In this document: positions 1 through 10,794 of the stretch, piece after piece
Layout of the letters: each line of letters starts with the position of its first letter
How positions within the stretch are numbered: position 1 is the stretch's first letter
Assembly (NCBI RefSeq): GCF_040954645.1
Contig: NC_092804.1
Location: 144,779,108-144,843,107 of the forward strand
From: Diabrotica undecimpunctata
Taxonomy: Eukaryota; Arthropoda; Insecta; Coleoptera; Chrysomelidae
Length of the DNA: 64,000 nucleotides
Direction: 5' to 3'
Translations under genes and position numbers: made by a program
The notes under the pieces: generated by a model
What the model saw: the letters and a program-made list of their open reading frames with translations, nothing else
Databases searched by the model: none
Told to the model about the DNA's origin: nothing

Positions 1-1420
1 AAAATGGCATCATATGTACTTTTTTATGACTGGAAACTGAATTGGAAGAAAGAAAGTAAATTGTGTTTTTGTAAGAAAGTTATCATTCATATGTTTACCA
101 ATTTTTCTACAACCTTTGAAAGTGACAGTAACAAAGAGATGGGTTGATAATTAGCAGGTAACTCGTGGTCACCACCTTTATACAGAGGAATAACCTTAGC
201 CAATTTTAAACCATCATCAAAGTGACCTGTTGAAAGAAACATGTTAATTGCCTCTGCTAAAACTCCCAGAACATTATCAGGAAGATAAGATAAAATTTTA
301 GATGGGGTATCATCCCAGCCTGCAGTCATGGGATTTTTAATGCTTTGTATATTTTTTATTTCAGCTGAATTAGTAGGAAGAAAATAAAAGGAATTTGTAA
401 TGTTTATTCCATTTAAAAAATGCATTAGAAGAAGATGCATAAGAAGAAGAATTAATTTTTCCTGCGAGTTCTGGACCTGCCAAGCAGTAATATTTATTCA
501 GCTCACTGGGGTCTAAGACTATTTCAGTAGTTTGGGAAACTTTAGCTCTAAGATTATTAATTATAAGCCAAGATTCCTTTTGTTTGTGTTGGCATTTTCC
601 ATTCTGGATTTAAAAGATATATGTTTAGCTAATTTAAAAACCTTATAGATGGACCTACATTTGGAGAAATACATCAAAAATTCATTATTGCATATTATAT
701 GTTTTTTAATGTAGTTTTACAATTGTAAGTTTTTGCATTAGAAAACTCTTGATTCCTTTAGTAACATAAGTTTTTTTATTTTTCTATTTATGAATTCTTT
801 TTTGAAATGCCAACTTAAAAACTTTCATGAGTGTGTGATGAAATTGACAGAGCAAATCAGGAGAGCAAAAAATATGCCAATCTTCTTGAGTGCATAATTT
901 GATAAACTAAAATTACATTTGCTGAAAATCCTACCCCATGTGGCTGTGAAAGGTGGATTCTTAAGAGAAAATTCACATAACATGAGATCATGATATGGTG
1001 AAAAATAAGGAATCACTCTGCACACTGCTAGATCCAGATGAAGATTAGCACAAATATAATCCAATATACTGTCATCTCTGGTTGGTTCGGTAACCAGCAT
1101 TCTCATATTAAAATTATTATTAAGTAGAATTATAATGGTAATAACATGGCTGTGTGATGAATCCATCTAATCAAAATTAAAGTCATCTGTCAAGATAATA
1201 AAAGTATTTTGGGAATTTTTTCAAGCAAGGATTCCAATCTATGAAATAATAACTGAATAATAAACTTACTGAGTCTGTACACAACAATGAGAAAAGTATT
1301 AAGCTTCCTACTAAAAGTAATAGAGAATTCAAATTCAGATTCAATGCAGAGGTGGTTAAATTTATTGTAGTCAAGCAAATTAAATTTATACTGAAATGTA
1401 TTAATTATAATCAATTCTCC
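1..1420 (-). mobile_element. Degraded LINE (endonuclease + RT relic)
   Basis: Antisense remains of a non-LTR retrotransposon. Translations in several frames show, in element order, an AP-endonuclease piece around 1410-1170 (FLIVVYR, then LEKIPKILLLS), the endonuclease end at 1166-825 (SILDYICAN, then YHDLMLCEF), and the start of the reverse transcriptase at 440-87 (NPMTAGWDDTPSKIL, then LAKVIPLYKGGD and NYQPISLL). Frames are broken by stops and shifts, so it cannot be functional. It lies in the part of the window expected to be the first intron of RNASEH2A and runs off the left edge. The order endonuclease then RT fits a CR1/jockey-type LINE; the clade is not resolved. Confidence 0.72.
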
Positions 1421-2366
1421 TCCATGGATGATGGATGATTTCAGATCTGCAAAATTTATATATTAAGGAGTAATTGTTAATACAAAGTGTTTCTAGAGGA
1501 TATAACTAGTACTCAGTTAAAAGCCAATCATTTTTGCTATGAAACACTTCCAGTTCCGTCCAGACTAGAGTACGCTTCCACTATATGGTTGGGTCCATTA
1601 CCATTTTCATTACTCTGTTTAGTTTTCTTAGTAGGTATAGCCTACCCTCTTAGTCTGGTTCCCAAAATTGTTAAAAATATTTTGCCACCAAGACGGGCCC
1701 TGTACCCCTTTTCCTTGCTGAGATATAGCTATAACTATGCTCGCTTTACCATAAAGTTAGCATACCCACAGTTTCTAGGAAATGGCTACAGCCATAAATT
1801 AGCAATAAATTATAGTGTTGGTCTGAATTTGGCCTTATAAAATGAACATGCTAACTTTACAGACATCAGTGAGACTGAATTTAGGAAGACAAATATAAAA
1901 CAAACTTCTCAGAATGATAATCAAATTTGGGAAATGTAATTTTTTGGTAAGTTAACTCCTTATTCATAAATCATATTGTTTTACTGTTTTTCAAACAAAT
2001 CCATAATATAGTTAGCCATATGCCATTCATAACACTTTTATAGTAAGCAGTGGTTAAATAAACAAAAAACTGATAGTAGCTTGCCATTACTCATTTTAGT
2101 TTATGCCTTCTTATTTCTTAATTGTTTAACAGTTGACTCTCAATAATGTGGAAGCAATAAGTATTTCTATGTTATAAAAAATTCTGAGTCGTAATTCTAA
2201 ATCCTTAGTCTGATATAAATGAGTCCTAAAGTAATATAAGGGCATATAACAGACATACATGATACTAAAAGGATTAAGTATTCTCTCACATATTTTTCAC
2301 ACACATCACACACTTTAAATATTTGATCATGTATGATCCATATTTACTATTTTCGTATAAACTTAC
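1421..2366. other. RNASEH2A intron 1, nothing further seen
   Basis: AT-rich sequence between the splice donor of RNASEH2A exon 1 and the LINE relic. The plus-strand open frame at 1487-1840 has no recognisable motif and I do not support it. No second RNASEH2A exon was found, so the rest of that gene is probably left of the window. Confidence 0.5.
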
Positions 2367-2526
2367 CCAAAACTGGCCCTCTACCAGCTTCGTCAATTCC
2401 AAGTATGCAGGGATACTCTTTGCAAACATCGGGTATATCAGAAATATAAACTATGTTTTGTGAATTATCTTTTTCCGATATAAACGTTTTTAACGTCTCC
2501 AAGGAAGCAATCTTTTCTAATTCCAT
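2367..2526 (-). CDS. RNASEH2A: Ribonuclease H2 subunit A, exon 1
   Basis: First coding exon of the catalytic subunit of RNase H2, the nuclear enzyme that removes single ribonucleotides and RNA:DNA hybrids from DNA. The exon starts with ATG at 2526 and encodes 53 residues plus one base. It ends [12 protein letters not shown], the family's signature for the first catalytic Asp and Glu (D45 and E46 here). A consensus donor (GTAAGT) follows directly, and the split Gly codon falls where the family continues. The start is chosen because no in-frame ATG precedes it and the leader length suits the family. The remaining exons, with the other two acidic residues, are not visible. The gene is divergent from a THAP-type exon 405 bp away. 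Confidence 0.9.
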
Positions 2527-2930
2527 TATAATCTTATTTTCTGTATTCTAAAATTTAAAGTTTTTTCAAATACAACCAACCTATAAAATTTTTACAAAAT
2601 AAGTTTTCGCGCGTCTCTGACTGAATAAGAAAAAACATAAAAATATATCTGTTGTATACACGTACACGATTCACTAAACGGTAACGGTATGCCGATTTTC
2701 GTCGTTAAATTTGGTTCAGCCGCGCAGCTACGTCACGCGGGAACCCAAAATTTATTTGCTCCATTTGCTCCTTGTTTGTTGTTTGGAGTTTCGATTAATT
2801 CGTACTTGGTGGCGTTGAAAGTGATTAAATCTGGATTATTTTAGTTACAAATTGTTGTTTATTAGTACTTATCTAATACTTTGTATTTTTACCTTAAGTT
2901 AGTTAGTAGTTTATTAAAACCGGGACTATA
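2527..2930. promoter_or_regulatory. Probable bidirectional promoter, RNASEH2A / THAP exon
   Basis: The 404 bp between two divergent ATG codons is richer in CpG than its surroundings (GCGCG near 2609, GCCGCGCAG near 2720) and holds a CRE-like TACGTCACGCG at about 2731. No TATA box is convincing for either gene. The assignment rests on position and composition only. Confidence 0.45.
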
Positions 2931-2988
2931 ATGTCGGGCTGTGCTGTGGCTACTTGTAAAAATTTAAACAAAAATACAAATACAAAAG
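2931..2988 (+). CDS. THAP-type first exon (orphan)
   Basis: A 58-bp exon starting with ATG and reading MSGCAVATCKN then NKNTNTK, followed by a consensus donor (GTAAGAG). The two cysteines four residues apart next to the N-terminus, followed by N, match the first half of the zinc-coordinating C2CH site of THAP DNA-binding domains, whose first exon is usually this short. I could not find a matching second exon (the FHRFP-to-AVPTF part) downstream on this strand within reach. It may be the start of a host THAP gene whose next exon is distant, or the surviving head of a transposon. It differs from the THAP exons at 3937 and 23608. Confidence 0.5.
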
Positions 2989-3699
2989 GTAAGAGTGGAT
3001 AAATGCTTGTCGGAGAGAAGATAAAAATTAATTTGAAAAATTGTTAGTACAGTTAAAATAATAATATAATAAAATACGGAAAAATCTAAAAATTGTATCT
3101 ACAAAATAAGGTCATTCTAACAAAACTTCTGTTGAATTTATAAACTTTAATATAAAGGTGTTATTTATTTATAAACATATTTTTAAAGAGAATATATGTG
3201 TAGTTATGCTTTTTCATATTATTTCTTTTGATAATAAAAATATTTGTATTTGTTTATTTATGTTATTTCTATTTATTTCCTTTTCCTATTTTATTCTGAT
3301 AAGGAACAACTAAGAGATACTGGAAGCCACGAGAAAAGATAAGTATAACCTAAGCTGATTTTTTTTTTTTTGTATAATAAAATGCCACCCTGAGATTATT
3401 TTTTTATGTATGATTTGCGACACTTAAATAATTAATTAAAGTAATTAAATAAATAAAAAGATAATATAAAAGTAAGAGAAAGCAGATCTTAGTAATGTAT
3501 ATTGGACAAAAGATAAAATCTTTAATTTTCAATGGAAATTCATGTTTAAATAAAATGCATATTGGAAAATGGCAGTAAAAAGAATATAAAATACAATTTC
3601 TTATTTAAAAAGCAATGATAGGTACATAATTTTAAAATTCGAACAATATTACCGCTTGATTTAGCATTGCCGAATGAAAATTAGGTTCCCATATGACGT
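2989..3699. other. No gene seen
   Basis: AT-rich, with homopolymer runs and no supported coding sequence. If the upstream THAP exon is real this is its intron. Confidence 0.5.
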
Positions 3700-3936
3700 C
3701 ACGCGTTCGCCTTTCATGCGCAAGAACATACCGGTATCTTATATGCTTATATCTCAGAGATATGTAAGACAGGGGATATGACATACGGTGAAATAGATGG
3801 GATCGGTTCGCCATATTGGTGAGTATCTGACAGATTGTTGTTTGTGTCGAGTAGTTCTGTACATAGAAATTTAATTTTAAAAATATTTTGAGCTTATTTT
3901 TGTACGGTTTTTACGTTTATTTAAAGTGGAACTATT

Positions 3937-5253
3937 ATGACATCGTGTTCTTTTATTTTGTGTCCAAATAACACTCGTAATAATAAGAAAATCTCCACTG
4001 GAATATCTTTTCATAGGTTGGTATGAAATTGTAAACAGTGTACAGGGCGGTATTACTTCCGTTTTTAGTGATGCCGCGTGTAAAAAGAACATGTAATCTT
4101 TTTAATTTGGTTTATGTGGTTTTAGATTTCCTAAAAATGTTGAAAGGAGAAATGCCTAGATACAGTTCGTAAATAGTGTGGGAACTGGGAACCTTCAAAA
4201 TTTATTAAATTGGACATTATAATTATAATTACACCTGGACATTACACAGTATACAACTTCAATTGTACATTTCACTTGCTTTCATTTGCAAATAAATAAG
4301 TTTGTATAGGTGTGGACAAAGAGATTTCAACTAGAAGGTTCTTGATATTTTGTATAAAGTACTACATAGTTAATAATTAATCACGTTTTTGTTTTGGCCA
4401 TTCTTTAAATATGTACCTACTATTTGACATTTTTTTTATGTAACAACAGCAGTTTTTTGCGTTTAAAAATATGATTTATGCTTTTTTTATAATAAAGCTA
4501 CTTTATTTGTGTACAAAATGAAGTTTCAGTCAGGTTATAAAAAAATTTTGGTGCATGTTGAACTGAAAAATAAATTTAGTGGTAACTGCTTTCCTTTAGA
4601 AGATTTAAATATTTTAAAATGCAATCCCACCGATCACATTAATATCACTTCCAGAGAATATAGATTGAGTAATAGTTGTGATACTGATGTGTCAGTAGAT
4701 ATAATTGATCATGATCACAGCTATATCAATCCTTTCTCTCAATACTCTAAAAGCATAACTACATACATTGCTGGTTATGTTGTGTTTTACTTACAAAAAA
4801 GATTAGTCTGTAGTGAATGTTTAAGCGTCTTAGTAAGTGTCACTCGGAACAACTTTTTATTTTCATTTATTGATAAAAAAAAAATAAAAAAGGATTGCAA
4901 TATCCATCTGAAAGTGTAATTGATATATTCTTTATGGATGGACAATTTTAAAAGAAATCCCTATTCCAACTTGTATGAGTACCAACTATTTAGTTACAAA
5001 AGTTTTACGGAGGTACATAAACAAAGACAGTTTTTTAAATTTACTTAGTCATAGCATTGATCGACAATTCTCAGATAATCACAGAATACGCCTAATAAAG
5101 GCTGTAGAAAGCCGCTATATTGATATTAGGATGTTCTATATGTGCAAGAGTAAGACTGACAAATCTCTCAGTATGAGACCTCTTATTAATAAAGTGGTAT
5201 TATTTAGTGGATATTTTAGTACAATTCAAATTGTTAAAAAAAAAATAAAATAA
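3937..5253 (+). pseudogene. P-element/THAP9-like transposase, broken
   Basis: Exon 1 (3937-4016) starts MTSCSFILCPNN and ends ISFH plus two bases of an Arg codon before GT. Exon 2 resumes after AG at 4126 as FPKNVERRNA. A TAG at 4157-4159 replaces the tryptophan that is nearly invariant in THAP domains, and the rest of the domain with its CxxH pair is gone. Further on, 4509-4919 holds YIAGYVV then LVCSECLSVL, followed by a frame change into YPSESVIDIFF. 4975-5253 ends SRYIDIRMFY then RPLINKVVLFSG, the usual end of P/THAP9-type transposases. Several breaks and missing middle parts make it a dead copy. Confidence 0.72.
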
Positions 5254-6045
5254 AAATATTGTTTAAAAATTCTTGTAAACATTGTTAACATCAATATAAT
5301 AAAGCTCTTTCATTTTTCTAATTTTTATTCGAGGGCTCGATCTACCATCATATTGTGAGCTAGTTTTTGTACCAGCTTTATACATAGGATGAGTGTCTCA
5401 AACTTTATATGTTACGGAAAATAAACGAAAAGCCGGTGAATATCGACAATCGCCTGTTGAGTTAGTTATTGTTGACAGTTGCAACAGCTAAAAAGTAGTA
5501 TTTTCAACCGTTTAAAATATCCCGCGACTTTGACATTAGCTATAATATCCCTTATCATAGGCTCGCATTACTGGAAAAGGGATCTTTATATGCAGATATA
5601 ACAATTCCATAGAAACCACAATAAGTTAAAAAAGGATAAAGAACACGGCATGTCTTTGATACAATTCTTTAACTACCTACCTATACACAATAACTAATTT
5701 TTATATTTTTTATATAAATATATAAAATAATTATATATAAATATATAATTTATATTAATAGTACATGGAACTAACATATCTAAATGTATATAAACTTATG
5801 TAAGTGCACTTGCTAATTGTTGTTTTTTACTTGTATGTAAATGTTATAATTTTAAAACCATATCATTGACTGGTTTTGTACATTTTTTTAAACTTTATGT
5901 ATGTAATAAATTTTATAATTATTATAAAAGTGTACTTGAAGAGTACTAAAAATGAAAGTAATTTTATTCCAAATAACTATTATTAATCTAACTCAATGCT
6001 TATTCCCAAACTAAACAGTAAATCGTAAATACAGTTTGAATTAAT
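5254..6045. other. No gene seen
   Basis: Very AT-rich, including TA-rich tracts at 5700-5760. Probably the 3' untranslated part of the P-like element and neutral sequence. Confidence 0.45.
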
Positions 6046-6439
6046 TTGAATCCGGACCTGCCCGTCGCCATATTGGAGAGTACATCCTGTCAAATTAAGT
6101 GGTCCCATTTAGTAGATACAGAAATATCGTTTGTGTCATATCCCCTCTCTTACACATCTCTGTTATATCTTGAACAAGACAATGACGTAAACGTCATTGA
6201 TCTTGAATGTGTTTTGCTTTTTGGTTACGTGGCTAGTCTAAGTTCCATTAAGATAACCAGCATAATAGAACATAAAAATAAAACTTTTGGAATTACAGTG
6301 CAGTAACTTTTGATTTAAATTATATTGCAAAACTGCATACATTTTCATATTACCTGTTTGAGTTTACCGACAGTATAAGCTGAGTATAGCCGCAAATGTC
6401 AACCATGAAATAAAATATTTCGGTTTGGCAGCACAGATT

Positions 6440-6945
6440 ACCTAGTGGTCTGTGTTTGGCAGTGTTGGGGCATGGTACAATTGTACCATGGTGTTGGGGT
6501 ATTTTTATAATGGATATGTTGTATGCTTCATATACAAAGAGAGAATGCTTTTAAAAAGTATATTTTGATTACACCACCGATTACACTATTTTATGAGTTC
6601 TGTAATTTTTAATTTATATGAAACAATAACGAGTAAATATTTGTCTCTTTCGAGATTAATTATTGCTATTGCTAACATCTGTTGCAATCTGGCAACTGCT
6701 GATTTGAGGATTGTCAAATCTATCAAAGGGCAATTGCCAAAAAAATTCCAATAATTAACTGCAATTAATCTTCAAAGAAACAAATATTTACTCATTCTTG
6801 TTTTAAATCAAAAATTGCAGAATTCATAAACATAATATAATCAAAATGTAATTTTCTAAAGCTTTAACTCTTTATATTTGAAGCATACAGCGTATACAAT
6901 ATAAAACCATGCCAACACTGTTATAGCACCTAGTCCCCACTGCTC
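6440..6945. repeat. Long foldback (palindromic) MITE
   Basis: The left arm (about 6440-6662) is the imperfect reverse complement of the right arm (about 6763-6945). Matched stretches include GAGTAAATATTTGTC with its partner near 6785, and TTGTATGCTTCATATA with its partner near 6890. The central 100 bp is unpaired. The left arm also carries a small perfect palindrome of its own, CATGGTACAATTGTACCATG at 6471-6490, absent from the right arm. No coding sequence. Confidence 0.6.
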
Positions 6946-6954
6946 TAGTCTTTC

Positions 6955-7330
6955 CTCCACTTCTCTCTCAGACTTTCCTACTAACACAACATCATCTGCA
7001 TACATTAAAGGACAAGGATCTCTTCTTGAAGCTCAGCTGTTGTCTGATCCAACATGAAAGAATAAATACAGTCTTAACAATAGGTCTGAAGCCCTACTTT
7101 CATACAAAATTTGTCAATTTCACCTGTATTCTTTCTAACGCTAGTTGTTACCCTCTCATAATCAGCTGTCACTCCTTTCCTACTTAATGTCCAATACAGC
7201 ATATTACTGGTAATTTCGTTATATGCCTTCTCAAGATTAATATGTGCAAGTCTTTTCTAAATTTCCATTAGCCGTCCTGCTCTGCCTTGTAAAAATCCAA
7301 ATTGACTTTTATCCACTTTTATTTATAGAA
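6955..7330 (-). mobile_element. LINE reverse-transcriptase fragment (YADD)
   Basis: On the minus strand this reads, in pieces, QFGFLQGRAGR, then a YNEITSNMLYW-like stretch, then LMYADDVVLVGKSERE. These are the RT fingers and palm with the catalytic YADD box. Stops and shifts are frequent. It resembles the RTE/R4-type LINEs seen elsewhere in the window, and lies just beyond the 3' end of the MULE-derived gene. Confidence 0.65.
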
Positions 7331-7443
7331 CCTTACACTAAATTCTATTAGATTTAACCATAATTGTATAATAATAAAAATTGTTACTGGAAATAACTTT
7401 TGCAAACCAAATAAAACACTAAATAGCTACGTTTAAAATGTCT

Positions 7444-7913
7444 TTATTCTTTCTCCATTTTTAGCTTCTTTGTAATATTCTTCGCCTTTTCCTGAAAATC
7501 TTCCTTCGCCTTACGCTTTGTTCCTTGAAAGTCTCTCATAATTGTGTCATGTAATTTTGTAAAACTTTCGTCATCTAATTCGTCCATGAAATTTATTAAG
7601 TTCTCCCTTTGAACACTTCGTGTGGTTTTTTCCTGGATCGCATCTGTCTCTTCTAACTTCACTATGACAAATTCAATCATTTTCTCCTCATCCGTTGATC
7701 TGATAATTGAAGTTTCTCCCAAACACCTTGCAGCATGATCTAAAACAGAGTTAGTACTAACACACTCCTTTGAGTGCACCCTGGATTCACCCCTTGTGTC
7801 ATGTGTTCCATCCATACAAATTATGTTAGGGGTTTCTCCTAATTTATCTTCCATTGCAGAATTCATGGATTCTAAGGCCCAATCTTCCTTTTTAAGTGCA
7901 TCATGTTGTTCTC
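7444..7913 (-). CDS. MULE-derived gene, exon 2
   Basis: Last exon, 470 bp, with the IICMDGTHD motif and the charged tail. The family normally continues from the motif into the catalytic core, which is missing here. The junction to unrelated-looking residues (ESRVHSKECV) marks the deletion. Confidence 0.58.
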
Positions 7914-10528
7914 CTAATAAAAATAAACCACCAAAATTATAGTTTACTCAAAATTTATAGTTTAGAGATAATTCAAGATAAATGGTAAGAGATTGAAATT
8001 TTATTGTATATTTTAATAGGTAATCATTATGTAGTATATAGAAGTGCTCGAAGATGAAAGCAAAAATAAAGAATACAAAAGAACCTTCAACAGCAAACTA
8101 TAAAACAAAGGGCATGAAAACATAAATGAGGAATGGGAAACCTGTAAAAAGCCATAAAATATGCATCTAAAGAAGTACTAAATACAATAATTAACTATTA
8201 ACTTAATTACTGCAATAATTAAGAAAAAACGGAGCATATAAAAGAAAGTAGCAGCGACATTAGACCAGGTAAGTAGAAGCAGAAGACAAACAGCTATGAA
8301 AGTAAGAGGAACAAGTTCACAAAAAAAGAAAGGGGAAAATATAGACAAAGAACTTCAAGAGTTACAAAATCTATGTAAAAGAGCAGTGACAAGAAAATCG
8401 TACAAGAAAATAAGCAAATGATGATTGGAATACTGTACCATTACAAAAAAGGGGAGACTATTTGGAATACAGAAACTACCACAGAATCACGTTTCTGAAC
8501 ACAGCATACAAGATACTGTCCAACATAATTCATGAGATACTAAGACCATAAGCAGCAAAAGTTATAGGCAAGTTTCTGAAGGCAAAAATCAATAATGGAC
8601 CAAATATTTTTTCTACAGTAACTTTTGAAAAAAAAAATCGAATGAAATATAAACACGCACAATCTCTAAATAGACATTAAAAGTCCAACACAGAAAAGTA
8701 AAATCTGTATTCAAAATGAAGTAACAGAGCTAATAGATGTGAAAAAGGAATTATGATTATCAAGCTAAAATGGAATACATGTATGTACAAAACCTAACTA
8801 TAGAAAGGCATACCATTGAAAGTCTGAAAACTATATATTATACTTGGATCCCTAGTTACATGCAATATTAACGATGGCGAAGAAGTGGGAAGAAGAATAT
8901 TCATAACCAATAAAAGCTACCATGGCTTATAATTACACAACTAAGATCAAGTAATATTACAGAAAAAACTAAGGACCAACTATATAAAACCTTAATAAGA
9001 CCAGTTATTATTCGCATATGGATCTGAAACCTGGACACTTACTAAAAGTGAAAAGCCAATTAGCTAACTCTGAAGGAAAGATCTTAGTCACATATATGTA
9101 GGAATATTTCTTAGTATAAGTATTTAGCATAGTTTTATTCATTAGTTACGCCATTGCAAGATACCACTTAAACAATATGCTTAAGTCGCTATAAAAGAGA
9201 CGGGATTCAGGGGCGAAGGGGACAGGAGATATGTAGACGAGATTACACATTCCTTAGCTAAACGGGATTTCGATTTTTGTCGCTCGAACTGAATAGAGGT
9301 AAATTATCGTGCACGCAGAAAAAGACGAAAGACGAAAACAATTAACGACGGGGGTGTTCGATATTTTAATTTGCAGACAATTATCCGTAATTTTGTGTAC
9401 CTGTAAATAACATCATTACAGTTTATTTTATGTAATAAAGACTTCTCGTATGAATCGCGGACTTGTATTCTAACGTTAGTTCCTCTTCAAATAATAAAAG
9501 AACTAATAAGACCTACATATATACAACTAAAACAAAAATGTATGTGGAGAAGAAGATATAACTCTACAGGGCATACCAGGATCTTGATATCATAACATTC
9601 ACGCAAATAGACTGACTTCGGTAGAAGGGACATGTGAAAAGGATGGAAGATGAAATACCTTCCAAAATGAAGAAATAAATGCCAGTTGGACATAGAAGAA
9701 GAGGAAGACCAAAGAGTAGATATAAGGAACAAATAAAACAAGAACTATTCTTACACAGACCAAGATCCAAAAAGGGTTGTATAGCAAATGATGATGATAA
9801 GAGACAATAACTTAAAACTCTATAGATATTTAAGTGGTGAAAGTAGTTGATTTCTGACAAGTGTGAGATTTATCACATATTCTATAACAAAGTTAGATTT
9901 AATGTAAAAAAATAATAACAACAAACTTAGCAGATATATTATTTAAAAATGTTTACTGTATATTACACATATCAGTGTAGGATATCATATCATTCATAGG
10001 GATGAATGTTGTGGATTCTGCTAAGAGTAAGATTTGTTACACGAGCAATACAAGGATAAAAATTCAGATAAGTCAAATTGGAATATAATTAATTATAATA
10101 ATTGTGGTAGGTATTAAAAAAATTTTTTGGTGTTTACCTTCCTTCTTGGATAAGAAAGCATAATTCTTGTTGTTAGCATTACATTCCTGAACCTTTAAGG
10201 CTATTGGTCCCATATCATTTTGATCTTGTGTCTTGTGTATATTATACTTCTTGGACAAATTTGTGAGATCTTTACTTGTTAATAGGGCAAGTCTTTCTTG
10301 TTTTGGTGTTTCCAATTTTCTTACATCTTCTAAAATTCTGCTGGGTGACACCCCAGACGTTAACTCTACAACCATTTTTTCCTCTACACATCTCGACACA
10401 TCTATTGTATGCATTCTTTTAATATGAAGATTTAGTAATTCAACATTTTTAAATATTTTGCTGCAAATATGGCAGGCTATTAGGAAAACTTCAGAACTTG
10501 TTAAAGTAGATGGAGTACATGAATTCAT
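7444..10528 (-). CDS. MULE-transposase-derived protein, two exons
   Basis: Predicted gene of 286 residues: exon 1 at 10528-10138, exon 2 at 7913-7444. The junction is clean (donor GTAAAC, acceptor TTATTAG) and restores a Gly codon. Residues 19-40 form a C2H2 zinc finger (C19, C22, H35, H40). The stretch GVSPSRILEDVR then LLTSKDLTNLSKKY matches the N-terminal DNA-binding part of Mutator-like transposases. Just after the junction comes ALKKEDWALESM then IICMDGTHD, the region of the first catalytic Asp. The other catalytic residues are absent, and the C-terminus is charged and probably helical, ending KKLKMEKE. The stop codon overlaps an AATAAA signal. No internal stops are present, unlike every neighbouring relic. 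Either a domesticated transposase or an internally deleted but spliceable copy. Confidence 0.6.
8040..9800 (+). mobile_element. RTE-type LINE relic in the MULE-derived gene's intron
   Basis: Plus-strand translation shows scattered RTE-type pieces: linker at about 8050-8190, RT around 8440-8540 (KGDYLEYRNYHRITFLN), a late RT piece near 8995 (TLIRPV) and the C-terminal region near 9640-9780 (MPVGHRRRGRPKSRYKEQI). Heavily decayed. It occupies most of the 2.2-kb intron of the antisense MULE-derived gene. Confidence 0.65.
9097..9489. mobile_element. Possible solo LTR inside the RTE relic
   Basis: This segment separates two parts of the RTE C-terminal region and has LTR-like features: it starts TG, ends CA, has a TATA-like ATAAAAGAGAC at about 9201 and an AATAAAGAC signal at about 9435. 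I see no target-site duplication, so the call is weak. Confidence 0.3.
10138..10528 (-). CDS. MULE-derived gene, exon 1
   Basis: 391 bp coding for the C2H2 finger and the N-terminal DNA-binding part. ATG at 10528; donor directly after the codon for E130. Reading on past the donor gives only a low-complexity tail, which supports splicing. Confidence 0.58.
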
Positions 10529-10794
10529 AATTTCTTGCTAAAACAAAATCTTGGGTAATTAAATATGATAGTGTTCTAAGCAACAGATTTTTAAACTTTT
10601 AAAAGGGCCAAACAGATAAAAACACAAGCTCAAAATATTCATCAAAATCCAGGATTGACAAAATCAGTGGATGATGCCGACATGCCGACCAATCACAGCA
10701 AACGTAGCCAGTTGGTTTTAGAACCGTCTATATTTGTTAACTGCCTCTAATCCAAATTCAATAGGATTGCCCAAATGCCCACGTTAAAGGCTAT

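Larger units (their letters stand above)
3740..6190 (+). mobile_element. P-element/THAP9-like transposon relic with end repeats
   Basis: The transposase relic at 3937-5253 is flanked by related sequence in opposite orientation. GTAAGACAGGGGATATGACA at about 3767 reappears as its imperfect reverse complement around 6135-6155. The motif CGCCATATTGG, followed by a GAGTA-like stretch, occurs near 3811 and near 6069 in the same orientation. These could be sub-terminal repeats of the element. Exact termini and target duplication are not resolved. Confidence 0.4.

Noticed and set aside
1487..1840. Plus-strand open frame of 117 codons
   Set aside because: No motif or domain pattern, no splice context; probably chance in intron sequence.
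3632..3814. Minus-strand open frame
   Set aside because: It covers the presumed end region of the P-like element; no protein pattern.
5700..5765. TA-rich tract as possible satellite
   Set aside because: Irregular AT-rich sequence with no stable unit.
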